Shown in pieces: positions 1 through 5,941 of a stretch of 7,534 bases of DNA. The first letter of the stretch is position 1. Every line of letters begins with the position of its first letter. The position numbers and the translations under genes were made by a program. The stretch comes from Prevotellaceae bacterium UBA711 (GTDB lineage Bacteria > Bacteroidota > Bacteroidia > Bacteroidales > Bacteroidaceae), in NCBI GenBank assembly GCA_002297545.1, contig DBLZ01000115.1, positions 1 to 7,534 of the forward strand, given 5' to 3'. The notes under the pieces are model-generated. The model saw only the letters and a list, made by a program, of their open reading frames with translations, was not told the DNA's origin and made no database searches.

Positions 1-94
1 AGCGGCCTTCGCCCTGTAAGGGCAAAAGCAATGTCAACAGTCGACGAGGCAGTTGCCCCACCCCGGCTTTTGCCCTTACAGGGCGAAGGCCGCT
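1..94. repeat. Perfect 29-bp inverted repeat with 36-bp loop
   Basis: Bases 1-29 and 66-94 are exact reverse complements, separated by 36 bases (30-65). Each arm holds its own small palindrome, GCCCTGTAAGGGC, so each is itself REP-like and the pair resembles two REP units in opposite orientation. The left arm begins at base 1, so the repeat may continue outside the window. It could form a strong cruciform or RNA hairpin. No transposase is visible nearby. Whether it is a REP pair, a miniature transposon remnant or a bidirectional terminator cannot be decided here. Confidence 0.85.
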
Positions 95-108
95 TTGCAA
101 ATCATTTT

Positions 109-163
109 CCCAGGGCGCCGCTTCGCTCTGCCCTGGGCTGAGGGCTTGCTGGGCTTTCAGCCC
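109..163. repeat. REP-like palindromic cluster
   Basis: Two short palindromes follow one another. CCCAGGGC (109-116) pairs with GCCCTGGG (130-137) around a 13-base loop, and GGGCT (151-155) pairs with AGCCC (159-163) around three bases. From memory, similar blocks recur in intergenic DNA of many Bacteroidales genomes, which suggests an extragenic palindromic element. That recollection is unverified. The second palindrome runs directly into the first 45-bp tandem unit. Confidence 0.5.
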
Positions 164-406
164 GCTCCTGTCCATGCTGCCCATTCTGCAATCCTTGGCA
201 CTATGCCCGCTCCTGTCCATACTGCCCATTCTATAATCCTTAGCACTATGCCCGCTCCTGTCCATACTGCCCATTCTATAATCCTTAGCATCATGCCCGC
301 TCCTGCCCATACTGCCCATTCTGCAATCCTTGACACTATGCCCGCTCCTGCCCATGCTGCCCATGCTGCAATCCTTGGCACTATGCCCGCTCCTGTCCAT
401 GCTGCA
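161..406. repeat. 45-bp tandem repeat, five full copies plus a partial
   Basis: Units start at 161, 206, 251, 296, 341 and 386, each beginning CCCGCTCCTG, with an exact 45-base period. The sixth copy decays after about 21 bases. Copies differ by a few substitutions, such as CATACTG versus CATGCTG and TATAATCC versus GCAATCC. A weaker 9-base periodicity (CTGCCCAT-like) is visible inside the unit, clearest in copy five. Because 45 is a multiple of three, reading frames stay open through the array on both strands (a 15-residue repeat containing MPAPVHTAHS on plus). The plus frame starts only at a TTG inside the inverted repeat and has no recognisable domain, so I read the array as a non-coding minisatellite. 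Confidence 0.9.
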
Positions 407-542
407 AATATGCTGCCAATCAGTACAAGTATGTTCTCTCAATATAAGCATTGCTCTGAATGATGCCATCCATAGGGGTGTTTCCACATTGGCGTGGCGG
501 TGTTTTCCCGTCGTTATGGTGATGCCTTTTTGTCGCCTGCAT
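407..542. other. Spacer between the two tandem arrays
   Basis: This 136-base stretch, and likewise 701-802 after the second array, shows no convincing gene, promoter box or strong hairpin. Both strands were read. Short open frames crossing it start or end in the repeats and show no protein-like features. With the repeats it makes bases 1-802 gene-free. Confidence 0.6.
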
Positions 543-700
543 GTTGAAGCCTCATCCTGCCTACGTTGAAGCCTTATCCTGCCTACGTTGAAGCCTCATC
601 CTGCCTACGTTGAAGCTTCATCGTATATACGTTGAAGCCTTATCCTGTATACGTTGAAGCTTCATCCTGTATACGTTGAAGCCTCATCCTGTATACGTTG
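543..700. repeat. 22-bp tandem repeat, seven copies plus a 4-base stub
   Basis: GTTGAAG starts a unit at 543, 565, 587, 609, 631, 653 and 675, with GTTG again at 697, giving a strict 22-base period with no spacers. Units end in GCCTAC in copies 1-3 and GTATAC (or TATAC) in copies 4-7, so variants are grouped along the array as expected from stepwise duplication. The period is not a multiple of three, so it would rotate frames and is not coding. The lack of unique spacers excludes CRISPR. It lies 3' of the efflux operon, which ends at 803. Confidence 0.92.
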
Positions 701-802
701 TTTTAACATTCCTTTGGCGATGGATTCCGTTCTTCATTGCGGTGGGGCGTTTCTTGCACGTTGACGGCCCTTTGCAGGCCTGTCCCTACGGGTCGGTGGG
801 CC

Positions 803-2053
803 TTATTTTATCACCAGTTCCTCTGCGTCGCCCAGCTTGTCGTAGCCGGAGACTATCACGCGGTCGCCCGGCCTCAGTCCGGAACGCACCTCGTACTGGG
901 CGGGGTTCTGCCGGCCTATTTCCAGGGGGGTCCTGCGTGCCGTGCGTCCGTCGGGCGAGAGGCGGTAGATCCATCGTCCGGAGGTGGACTGGTAGAAGTC
1001 CCCACGCGGGATGACGAGGGCAGGCTCGGGCTGGCCCAACTCTATCTGCACGCGGTAGCTCTTTCCCAGCCGTATGTTGGAGGGCGGGCTGGAGGTGAAG
1101 ACGAGTTCGCAGTCGAAGTTGCGGTCCTTCACCTCGGGCACCACCTTGCTTATGCTCAGGGGGAAGATGCTGTCGCGCTGCTGTATGCTGGCGGGCAGCC
1201 CTATGGCAATGCGGTCGATGTAGTACTCCGAGAGCGAGGCCTTCACCTTGTGGCTGGTCAGCACCTTAATCTCTCCCACGCACTGGCCGGCCTGCACCTG
1301 CTGACCGAGTGCGGCGTTGAGGTAGCTGAGCTGGCCGTCTGCCGTGGCGCGCACGGTGAGCCGGTCTATGCGCCCGGCCGAGTGGGCGAGCTTGCGCATG
1401 GAGGCCTTGCGGTTGGCCGCGACGGTTTCGCGCTTGAGGCGCGTTGCCACGGAGTCGTGCCTCAGGCTCTGGAGCTGCAGCTCCACTTTCCGTTGCCTGT
1501 ATTCGTAGTCCTCCTCCAGCACCTCCAGCTCGGCCTTGGTCTTGATGCCCATGCGCCATTCCTCGCGGCTCTGCAGGAGGGACTTGCGCAGCGACTGCAT
1601 CTGGTGGCTTGCATCCAGGGCCTGCTGGCGCAGGGTGAGGGAGTGTTGCTCCATCTCTATCTCCTGCTCGCGGAAGTTCCTCTGCTGGTTCTCCCATTCG
1701 GCCTGCTCCTCGATGATGGAGCGCCGTAGGTCGGGATTGGAGAGCAGCAGTATGGTGTCGCCCTCGCGTAGCATGGCTCCCTCCTCGGCCAGGATGCCTT
1801 CGACGTAGCCGCCCTCCAGGGCGTTGAGGCGCACGGTGCGTATGGGCTGCACGAGGCCTTCCACGTCGACGTATTCCGTGAAGGGCTGCTCTCGGACCTC
1901 GTATATGCCTATGTCCCGGGCGCGTATCCTCTGCTTGCGGGGGCCCAGGGCCAGGCTGAGGGCGTAGAGGCACAGGGCGGCGAGGGCCGCGCAGGCCAGG
2001 ATGTGGGGGCGGTACCTGACGTACCATGGGCGGGGGGTGCGTTGTATGTCCAT
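803..2053 (-). CDS. HlyD/MacA-type periplasmic adaptor of an efflux pump
   Basis: A 416-residue membrane-fusion protein that should link an inner-membrane transporter to a TolC channel across the periplasm. Seen in order: a short cytoplasmic N-terminus, one membrane anchor (about 16-37, no lipobox), a first lipoyl half-motif (about 65-107, with EGDTILLLSNPDL), a long charged and Gln-rich coiled coil (about 110-225), the second lipoyl half (about 231-262, with GQQVQAGQ), a beta-barrel region (about 265-345) and a membrane-proximal domain ending LVIK. The length suits the family. The ATG at 2053 lies 21 bases after the tolC-type stop, so the two are very probably co-transcribed. In related Bacteroidales clusters this adaptor type usually serves FtsX/MacB-like ABC exporters, but none is visible here. 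Substrate unknown. Family call is secure, transporter type is inferred. Confidence 0.93.
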   Translation of the reverse strand: MDIQRTPRPWYVRYRPHILACAALAALCLYALSLALGPRKQRIRARDIGIYEVREQPFTEYVDVEGLVQPIRTVRLNALEGGYVEGILAEEGAMLREGDTILLLSNPDLRRSIIEEQAEWENQQRNFREQEIEMEQHSLTLRQQALDASHQMQSLRKSLLQSREEWRMGIKTKAELEVLEEDYEYRQRKVELQLQSLRHDSVATRLKRETVAANRKASMRKLAHSAGRIDRLTVRATADGQLSYLNAALGQQVQAGQCVGEIKVLTSHKVKASLSEYYIDRIAIGLPASIQQRDSIFPLSISKVVPEVKDRNFDCELVFTSSPPSNIRLGKSYRVQIELGQPEPALVIPRGDFYQSTSGRWIYRLSPDGRTARRTPLEIGRQNPAQYEVRSGLRPGDRVIVSGYDKLGDAEELVIK

Positions 2054-2074
2054 AATGGGTTGAAAGGTTGTGTG

Positions 2075-3541
2075 TCATTTCACGGGCAGCTGCTCGGCCA
2101 GGGGCCGGCCCGTCTCGAAGTCGAAGGCGGTGAGGCTGCGCAGGGTGTAGTAGAGGCTCCAGTAGGTGCTCATGGCCATGATGCTGCCCCGGCGTGCGGA
2201 GTTCTTCTCGCTTGTGGCGGAGTTGAGGTCGAGGATGCTGCTTCGGCCCATGATGTAGAGCCTGCGGGCCACGTCGTGACGCTGGTGGGCCCGCCTGTCG
2301 GTGAGCGCTGCCATGCGCACCTTGCGCGCCTGCATGTTGAACTGCATGACGAGCTTCTCCACGTTCTGCCTGAAGTCGTCCATGCCCTGCTGCGCCTGGG
2401 TCTGCACGAGGGCCAGCTGTGACTTGGCAACCTTCACCTTGCCCCTGCTTCGTCCCCAGTCCAGGATGGGCATGGACAGCCCGAGGCTGGCATACTCCTG
2501 GTGCAGGGGCCGGGCGTAGGCGCTGCCCAGGTCCCTGCCCGTCTGCGAGAGGCCGAACTGCACATAGAGGTCGGCCCTCAGCCGTCCGTCGGCCTTGGCG
2601 CGGGAGAGGTTGCTCTCGCTCTCCTTGACTATGCGGCTGTAGTATTCGGGGTCGGGATTGTTCTGCAGGGCCAGCAGCATGGCGTCGGCCAGGGGCACCT
2701 GGAACTGAGGCACGCTGTCGGGCACCAGGAGCCTCAGCTCCGTCGCCTGGTCCAGCCCCAGGAAGGAGCGCACGCTCTGTGCCACCTCCTTCAGGCTGAT
2801 TTCGGCGTCCATCACGTTGGTCTCCTCGTTGAGGCGGTTTATTTCCAGCTGCAGCATCTCGTTCTCCGTGATGGTGCCGGCCCGGTAGCGGCCCTGCGCC
2901 ATGCGGTAGAGCGTGTCGGCCGAGGCATAGTTCTGGCGCGCCATCTCCAGCTCGGCCTGCGCCGATGCCAGGGAGAAGAAGTGGCGGCAGGCCGTGGCCG
3001 AGATGACTTCGAGCGTTTCGGCATACTGCTTCCTTGCCTCGCGGTAGCGTATTGGCTCTATGCGCTTGTCCCACTTGAGCGAGTTGTATCCGAAGAGACT
3101 GTGCTCGTAGCCCACCACCAGGGGCTGGCTGCTGTAGGCCGTGGTGCCGCTGCGCAACTCGTCTATGCGGCTGAGGTTGCTCTTCAGGAACAGGCGCCCA
3201 CCGGTCCAGCTCACGTTCTGGTTCACATTCAGCGTCAGGTCCATTCCGAACTGGTCCTGGCGGATGAACCTCACGGTGCCGTCGGACTGCGTGATACGGT
3301 TCATCTCCTTATTTATATATGGCGATGAGGACAGCGTCACCGATGGCAGGTAGTTGGCCCGGAAATAGCGGTAGTTCCAGTAGGCGGCCAGGAAGGTGTT
3401 GCGGGCGCTCTGGGCAGAAGGCGACTGCGCCTGTGCCATGGCTATGGCCTCGCGGAGGCACAGCACCAGGGTGTCGGTCTCCGTAGCGGCCATGCCGCGG
3501 CACAGTGCCAGCGCAAGTATCATGCATAGGGTCCTCTTCAT
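2075..3541 (-). CDS. TolC-family outer-membrane efflux protein
   Basis: A 488-residue outer-membrane channel subunit, expected to trimerise into a barrel plus periplasmic tunnel. The open frame runs up to 3640, but I chose the ATG at 3541: it gives a clean signal peptide (MKRTLC, hydrophobic ILALAL, likely cleavage near GMAA/TET, about residue 19) and lies just downstream of a TACCTTTG promoter box. The longer start would place that promoter inside the gene. The mature protein has the two-fold repeated helical layout of the family, with a first half ending near 265 (SVRSFLGLD), a second starting near 284 (LADAMLLALQNNPD), and the conserved strand motif PILDWGRSRGKV at 358-369. LKWDKRIEP (155-163) is, from memory, typical of Bacteroidales members next to ABC-type adaptors. 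First gene of an operon with the adaptor, divergent from the two-component genes. Confidence 0.94.
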   Translation of the reverse strand: MKRTLCMILALALCRGMAATETDTLVLCLREAIAMAQAQSPSAQSARNTFLAAYWNYRYFRANYLPSVTLSSSPYINKEMNRITQSDGTVRFIRQDQFGMDLTLNVNQNVSWTGGRLFLKSNLSRIDELRSGTTAYSSQPLVVGYEHSLFGYNSLKWDKRIEPIRYREARKQYAETLEVISATACRHFFSLASAQAELEMARQNYASADTLYRMAQGRYRAGTITENEMLQLEINRLNEETNVMDAEISLKEVAQSVRSFLGLDQATELRLLVPDSVPQFQVPLADAMLLALQNNPDPEYYSRIVKESESNLSRAKADGRLRADLYVQFGLSQTGRDLGSAYARPLHQEYASLGLSMPILDWGRSRGKVKVAKSQLALVQTQAQQGMDDFRQNVEKLVMQFNMQARKVRMAALTDRRAHQRHDVARRLYIMGRSSILDLNSATSEKNSARRGSIMAMSTYWSLYYTLRSLTAFDFETGRPLAEQLPVK

Positions 3542-3565
3542 TGTCGTGCGTTTGTTCTTACGCTG

Positions 3566-3573
3566 CAAAGGTA
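3566..3573 (-). promoter_or_regulatory. Bacteroidota -7 box for the tolC-hlyD operon
   Basis: On the minus strand this reads TACCTTTG, an exact match to the Bacteroidota primary-sigma -7 consensus TAnnTTTG. Transcription should start about 5 bases further on, near 3560, leaving a leader of about 20 bases before the ATG at 3541. No well-spaced -33 TTTG is seen (the nearest is only 12 bases away), so this promoter may need an activator. Confidence 0.75.
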
Positions 3574-3632
3574 GGCACAAATCCGCAAACGGCCTTGCCT
3601 TCGGGCCCGATGAAATGCCGAGTGTAAAGAAA

Positions 3633-3661
3633 TCATACAACCTACTGTATGAAAATCATAC
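3633..3661. promoter_or_regulatory. Candidate operator: three TCATAC sites
   Basis: TCATAC occurs at 3633-3638 and 3656-3661, and its complement GTATGA at 3647-3652. The first two form a 6-bp inverted repeat with an 8-base centre. The outer two lie in a longer direct repeat, AAATCATAC (3630-3638 and 3653-3661), 23 bases apart, close to two helical turns. The cluster sits about midway between the two divergent promoters, roughly 75-100 bases upstream of each expected start. This suits binding by the Fis-type regulator encoded next door. Binding is inferred only. Confidence 0.45.
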
Positions 3662-3722
3662 ACTTTTGAAGCCCTGCCTGCGGAAACCTGCCGCTTCCTT
3701 GCCCGGATAAGGAGAAAAGCAG

Positions 3723-3730
3723 TACCTTTG
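3723..3730 (+). promoter_or_regulatory. Bacteroidota -7 box immediately before the response regulator
   Basis: TACCTTTG matches TAnnTTTG exactly and ends only four bases before the first ATG (3735). A CCTTG at 3697-3701 lies 21 bases upstream and could serve as the -33 element. Transcription would start at or within a base or two of the ATG, implying a leaderless or nearly leaderless mRNA. Confidence 0.7.
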
Positions 3731-3734
3731 CATC

Positions 3735-4259
3735 ATGATGAAACAATACGGCACCGTACTCGTGGTGGACGACAGCCCCGCCATCCTCACAACGGCAAGG
3801 ATATGCCTGGAGGATGTCTTCGCACGCGTCATCACCATATCCTCACCCGACACCATCATTGCCACCCTACGGGAAGAGCACGTGGATGTGGTCCTCCTGG
3901 ACATGAACTTCACCCATGGCCTCAACTCCGGCCGCGAGGGGATGATATGGCTCTCGGCCATACACCGCCTGTTCCCCGACCTGCCCGTGGTGCTGGTCAC
4001 GGCCTATGCCGACGTCCGGCTGGCCGTCAGAGGCCTGAAGAACGGGGCCGTGGACTTCGTCACCAAACCCTGGGACAATGACGAACTGATACGCACCCTC
4101 AAGGATGCCATCGACGGGACACGGGAGATGGTGTCGCTGGACGAACTGGAGCAAAGGCACATAAGGATGGTGGTGGACAAGTGCCACGGCAACATGAGCA
4201 AGGCTGCCGAACTGCTGGGCATCACACGACAGACACTATACAAGAAGTACCGACCATGA
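3735..4259 (+). CDS. Response regulator, receiver plus Fis-type HTH, no AAA+ domain
   Basis: A 174-residue DNA-binding response regulator, expected to be phosphorylated by the kinase encoded next. The receiver (about 6-127) has acidic residues D12 and D13, phospho-acceptor D56 (VVLLDMNF), T89 (VLVTAYAD) and K111 before P112. A short linker leads to a C-terminal Fis-family helix-turn-helix (about 137-173, with GNMSKAAELLGITRQTLY). That HTH is typical of NtrC-like sigma-54 activators, but the central AAA+ ATPase (about 240 residues) is absent, giving a compact ActR/RegA-like architecture. It should therefore act without sigma-54 ATPase activity. The receiver begins within a few residues, so the start must be ATG 3735 or the tandem ATG at 3738. 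Its stop overlaps the kinase start by ATGA. Likely controls the divergent efflux operon and itself. Confidence 0.93.
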   Translation: MMKQYGTVLVVDDSPAILTTARICLEDVFARVITISSPDTIIATLREEHVDVVLLDMNFTHGLNSGREGMIWLSAIHRLFPDLPVVLVTAYADVRLAVRGLKNGAVDFVTKPWDNDELIRTLKDAIDGTREMVSLDELEQRHIRMVVDKCHGNMSKAAELLGITRQTLYKKYRP

Positions 4260-5140
4260 TAGCCTGCGCCTCCGCCGCCATAGTCCTCATCATTGCCCTT
4301 GCCGCCCTTGCCGTCTACAGGCACCAGTGCCTGCTCCGGAACAGGGCGGAGCTTATGCGCGATGCCATACGACATCGCGACTTTGCATTCCAGCTGCCCA
4401 TCAGGGGACTGCTCTTCGGCGAACGCGCCCTGCAGGAGACTCTCAACAACATGGGCTGGGAGATACAGAAGCTGGTGGCGCAGAACGAGGTGGAATCCTG
4501 GCAGCGCCTCATACGCGTGCTGACCCACGAAATCATGAACGCCACCACGCCCATACAGGGCATCAGCCAGGCCTATCTGGCCAAACCGGGCATCAAAGGC
4601 ACGCCCTACGAGGAGGGAATAAGGACCATACGCGACGTGAGCACGGGCCTGGCCGCCTTTGTGGAGAGCTACCGCAAACTGACCCTGCTGCATGAACCCG
4701 TACTGAAGGACTTCAGCCTCCAGGCCTTTTGCAACTCCATCTCCGTCCTCTATCCCGACATCAGCTGGGACATAGATGTGCCAAGGGACATTGTCATCCA
4801 AGCCGACGAGAACCTTCTACGGCAGGTCTTCATCAATCTCGTAAAGAATGCCATAGAGGCCGATGCCAATGCCGTCTGCATAAGGCACATCCCTCACCCG
4901 CAGGCACAAAGACGCCGCCTACCAGCCTTCTACCAATTGCAGGTCAGCAACAACGGACACGTCATATCGGACGAGGTGGCGGCCGAGATATTCGTTCCCT
5001 TCTTCACCACCAAGTCACATGGGTCGGGCATCGGGCTCTCACTGTCACGCCAGATTCTTGTGATGCAGCGGTTCTCGCTCTCCCTGCGCGAGAAACCTGC
5101 CAAAGGATACAACGTGACCTTCGTGATAGAAAAGTCATAA
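4256..5140 (+). CDS. Membrane-bound sensor histidine kinase
   Basis: A 294-residue kinase, partner of the preceding regulator. I chose the ATG at 4256, overlapping the regulator stop as ATGA, since it begins directly with one hydrophobic segment (about 5-21). Upstream starts would extend into the regulator gene. After a region of about 60 residues comes the dimerisation/phospho-acceptor helix with H91 in LTHEIMNATTPI, then the ATPase domain: N-box NLVKNAIEA (N198), G1 SNNGH (231-235), F-box FVPFFTTK (246-253) and G2 GSGIGLSLS (256-264). The G1 box has Asn232 where Asp is usual. I believe this substitution occurs in other Bacteroidota kinases, so activity is still likely. There is no periplasmic loop and no recognisable sensor domain, so the signal is probably sensed in the membrane, near the N-terminus, or through a partner. 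Confidence 0.93.
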   Translation: MIACASAAIVLIIALAALAVYRHQCLLRNRAELMRDAIRHRDFAFQLPIRGLLFGERALQETLNNMGWEIQKLVAQNEVESWQRLIRVLTHEIMNATTPIQGISQAYLAKPGIKGTPYEEGIRTIRDVSTGLAAFVESYRKLTLLHEPVLKDFSLQAFCNSISVLYPDISWDIDVPRDIVIQADENLLRQVFINLVKNAIEADANAVCIRHIPHPQAQRRRLPAFYQLQVSNNGHVISDEVAAEIFVPFFTTKSHGSGIGLSLSRQILVMQRFSLSLREKPAKGYNVTFVIEKS

Positions 5141-5147
5141 CAAGATG

Positions 5148-5183
5148 TCGGCAACCGCCTCCCTCACGGGTGACGATTGCCGA
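5148..5183 (+). terminator. Possible terminator hairpin after the kinase
   Basis: TCGGCAA (5148-5154) pairs perfectly with TTGCCGA (5177-5183), with two more G-U pairs possible outside and a CCC/GGG inner stem. It starts eight bases after the kinase stop and is followed by an AT-rich run (5188-5201) rather than a clean T tract. The genes on either side converge here, so a terminator is expected. The rest of 5141-5248 shows no gene. Confidence 0.4.
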
Positions 5184-5248
5184 TGCTACATATATTTATT
5201 AACCAAACCTCTTGGCTTATCCATGGGGCAAGCCCTGGATGTGGAGTG

Positions 5249-5845
5249 TTACTTAGGGGCTTTCTGCAGGAACTTTGCCTGGTTCTTCACCAACTCTTCG
5301 ATGCTGAGGCCAAGGAGTATCTCAGGCTCAGTCCATCCTGTGGTACCTGGTATGTGATCCAGTGCCTTGGTATTGCCTATATTGATGGCCGTGGTGCCTT
5401 CTGGTAGTGGAGGATATACGGTCACGAAGACATTCCACTGGCCCACGTCGCCCTTGACCCAGAACGTGGTGTCAGTAGGCAGGCCGATGGTCTTGATGGG
5501 GAAGTGTCTCTCCTCAGTGACGTTGTCCTGGATGAACTCCGAGCTGGGCATATTGAAGTACATCATCTCCCAGTGTTGACGGTAGGCGGTGACCAGGTAG
5601 GTAGCATCCTTGGTGAGCCAGATGGCCTTGGTATCCCTTGGCTTCTGGGGTCTTATGTCGTCCAGAGTGTAGTTCAGCTTGTAGACAGGGAACGTGTTGT
5701 AGTCCATCGCGTCGTATTTCTCAGGCTTGCTCAGCAATTGGGGAGCAGGGAAGTCCGGTGTAGGGGTAAGGTTTGCGACGGTTTTGCCTGCCTGACATGC
5801 GGTCAGGGCAAGGGCAATCAATGGAAGACAGATAGCTTTCTTCAT
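5249..5845 (-). CDS. Putative lipoprotein of unknown function
   Basis: A 198-residue protein starting at ATG 5845 with a lipoprotein signal peptide: MKK, hydrophobic core, then LTAC with the lipidated cysteine at residue 17. The residues after it (QAGK) lack the acidic run of known Bacteroidota surface-export signals, so an inner-leaflet or periplasmic-facing location is as likely as surface display. The mature part is rich in beta-strand patterns. The stretch FVTVYPPLPEGTTAINI followed by a GLSIEEL-like end resembles, from memory, a small beta-sandwich module found in many Bacteroidota proteins (pattern PPLPxGTxxxxI). No catalytic motif is seen. It follows the broken PspC gene on the same strand with a 96-base gap and converges on the kinase gene. 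Gene call is solid, function unknown. Confidence 0.82.
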   Translation of the reverse strand: MKKAICLPLIALALTACQAGKTVANLTPTPDFPAPQLLSKPEKYDAMDYNTFPVYKLNYTLDDIRPQKPRDTKAIWLTKDATYLVTAYRQHWEMMYFNMPSSEFIQDNVTEERHFPIKTIGLPTDTTFWVKGDVGQWNVFVTVYPPLPEGTTAINIGNTKALDHIPGTTGWTEPEILLGLSIEELVKNQAKFLQKAPK

Positions 5846-5941
5846 AGGGATAAGGTGTTAGTGATTATTGGTGTTGTGATGTTTACAATCGAGAGGTCCT
5901 ACCGGAAAAGGCTGGTGTAAGCCGTGGCGGTGCGCATGTCT
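5846..5941 (-). other. Gap between the PspC continuation and the lipoprotein gene
   Basis: This 96-base gap has no TAnnTTTG match on the minus strand. A four-pair hairpin (GGCT/AGCC around six bases, near 5908-5921) followed by TTTTCC on the minus strand is too weak to call a terminator with confidence. The lipoprotein may be transcribed from its own unrecognised promoter or by readthrough from the PspC gene. Confidence 0.4.

Noticed and set aside
53..463. 136-codon repetitive protein candidate
   Set aside because: It starts at TTG within the inverted repeat, consists mainly of the 45-bp array and has no signal peptide or domain. Kept only as a low-probability remark under the repeat.
543..700. 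CRISPR array
   Set aside because: The 22-base units are directly adjacent with no unique spacers, and no cas gene is present.
765..802. Terminator after the adaptor gene
   Set aside because: GGCCC/GGGCC and smaller stems can be drawn on the minus strand, but pairing is irregular and no T tract follows.
737..1729. 330-codon plus-strand open frame antisense to the adaptor gene
   Set aside because: No recognisable protein features. It mirrors the codon structure of the HlyD gene opposite it.
1266..3074. 602-codon open frame on the minus strand across both efflux genes
   Set aside because: It overlaps two well-supported genes in another frame, is loaded with Pro, Gly, Arg, Ala and His, and shows no domain. 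High GC at third codon positions creates such shadows.
2501..3328. 275-codon plus-strand open frame antisense to the tolC-type gene
   Set aside because: Rich in Gln, His and Val in patterns expected from the complement of an alpha-helical coding region, with no motifs.
3542..3640. Upstream in-frame extension of the tolC-type gene to 3640
   Set aside because: It would place 33 residues before a good signal peptide and put the TACCTTTG box inside the coding region.
3574..3722. Sigma-54 (-24/-12) promoter between the divergent genes
   Set aside because: No GG-N10-GC match with acceptable flanks was found on either strand, while clear Bacteroidota -7 boxes are present.
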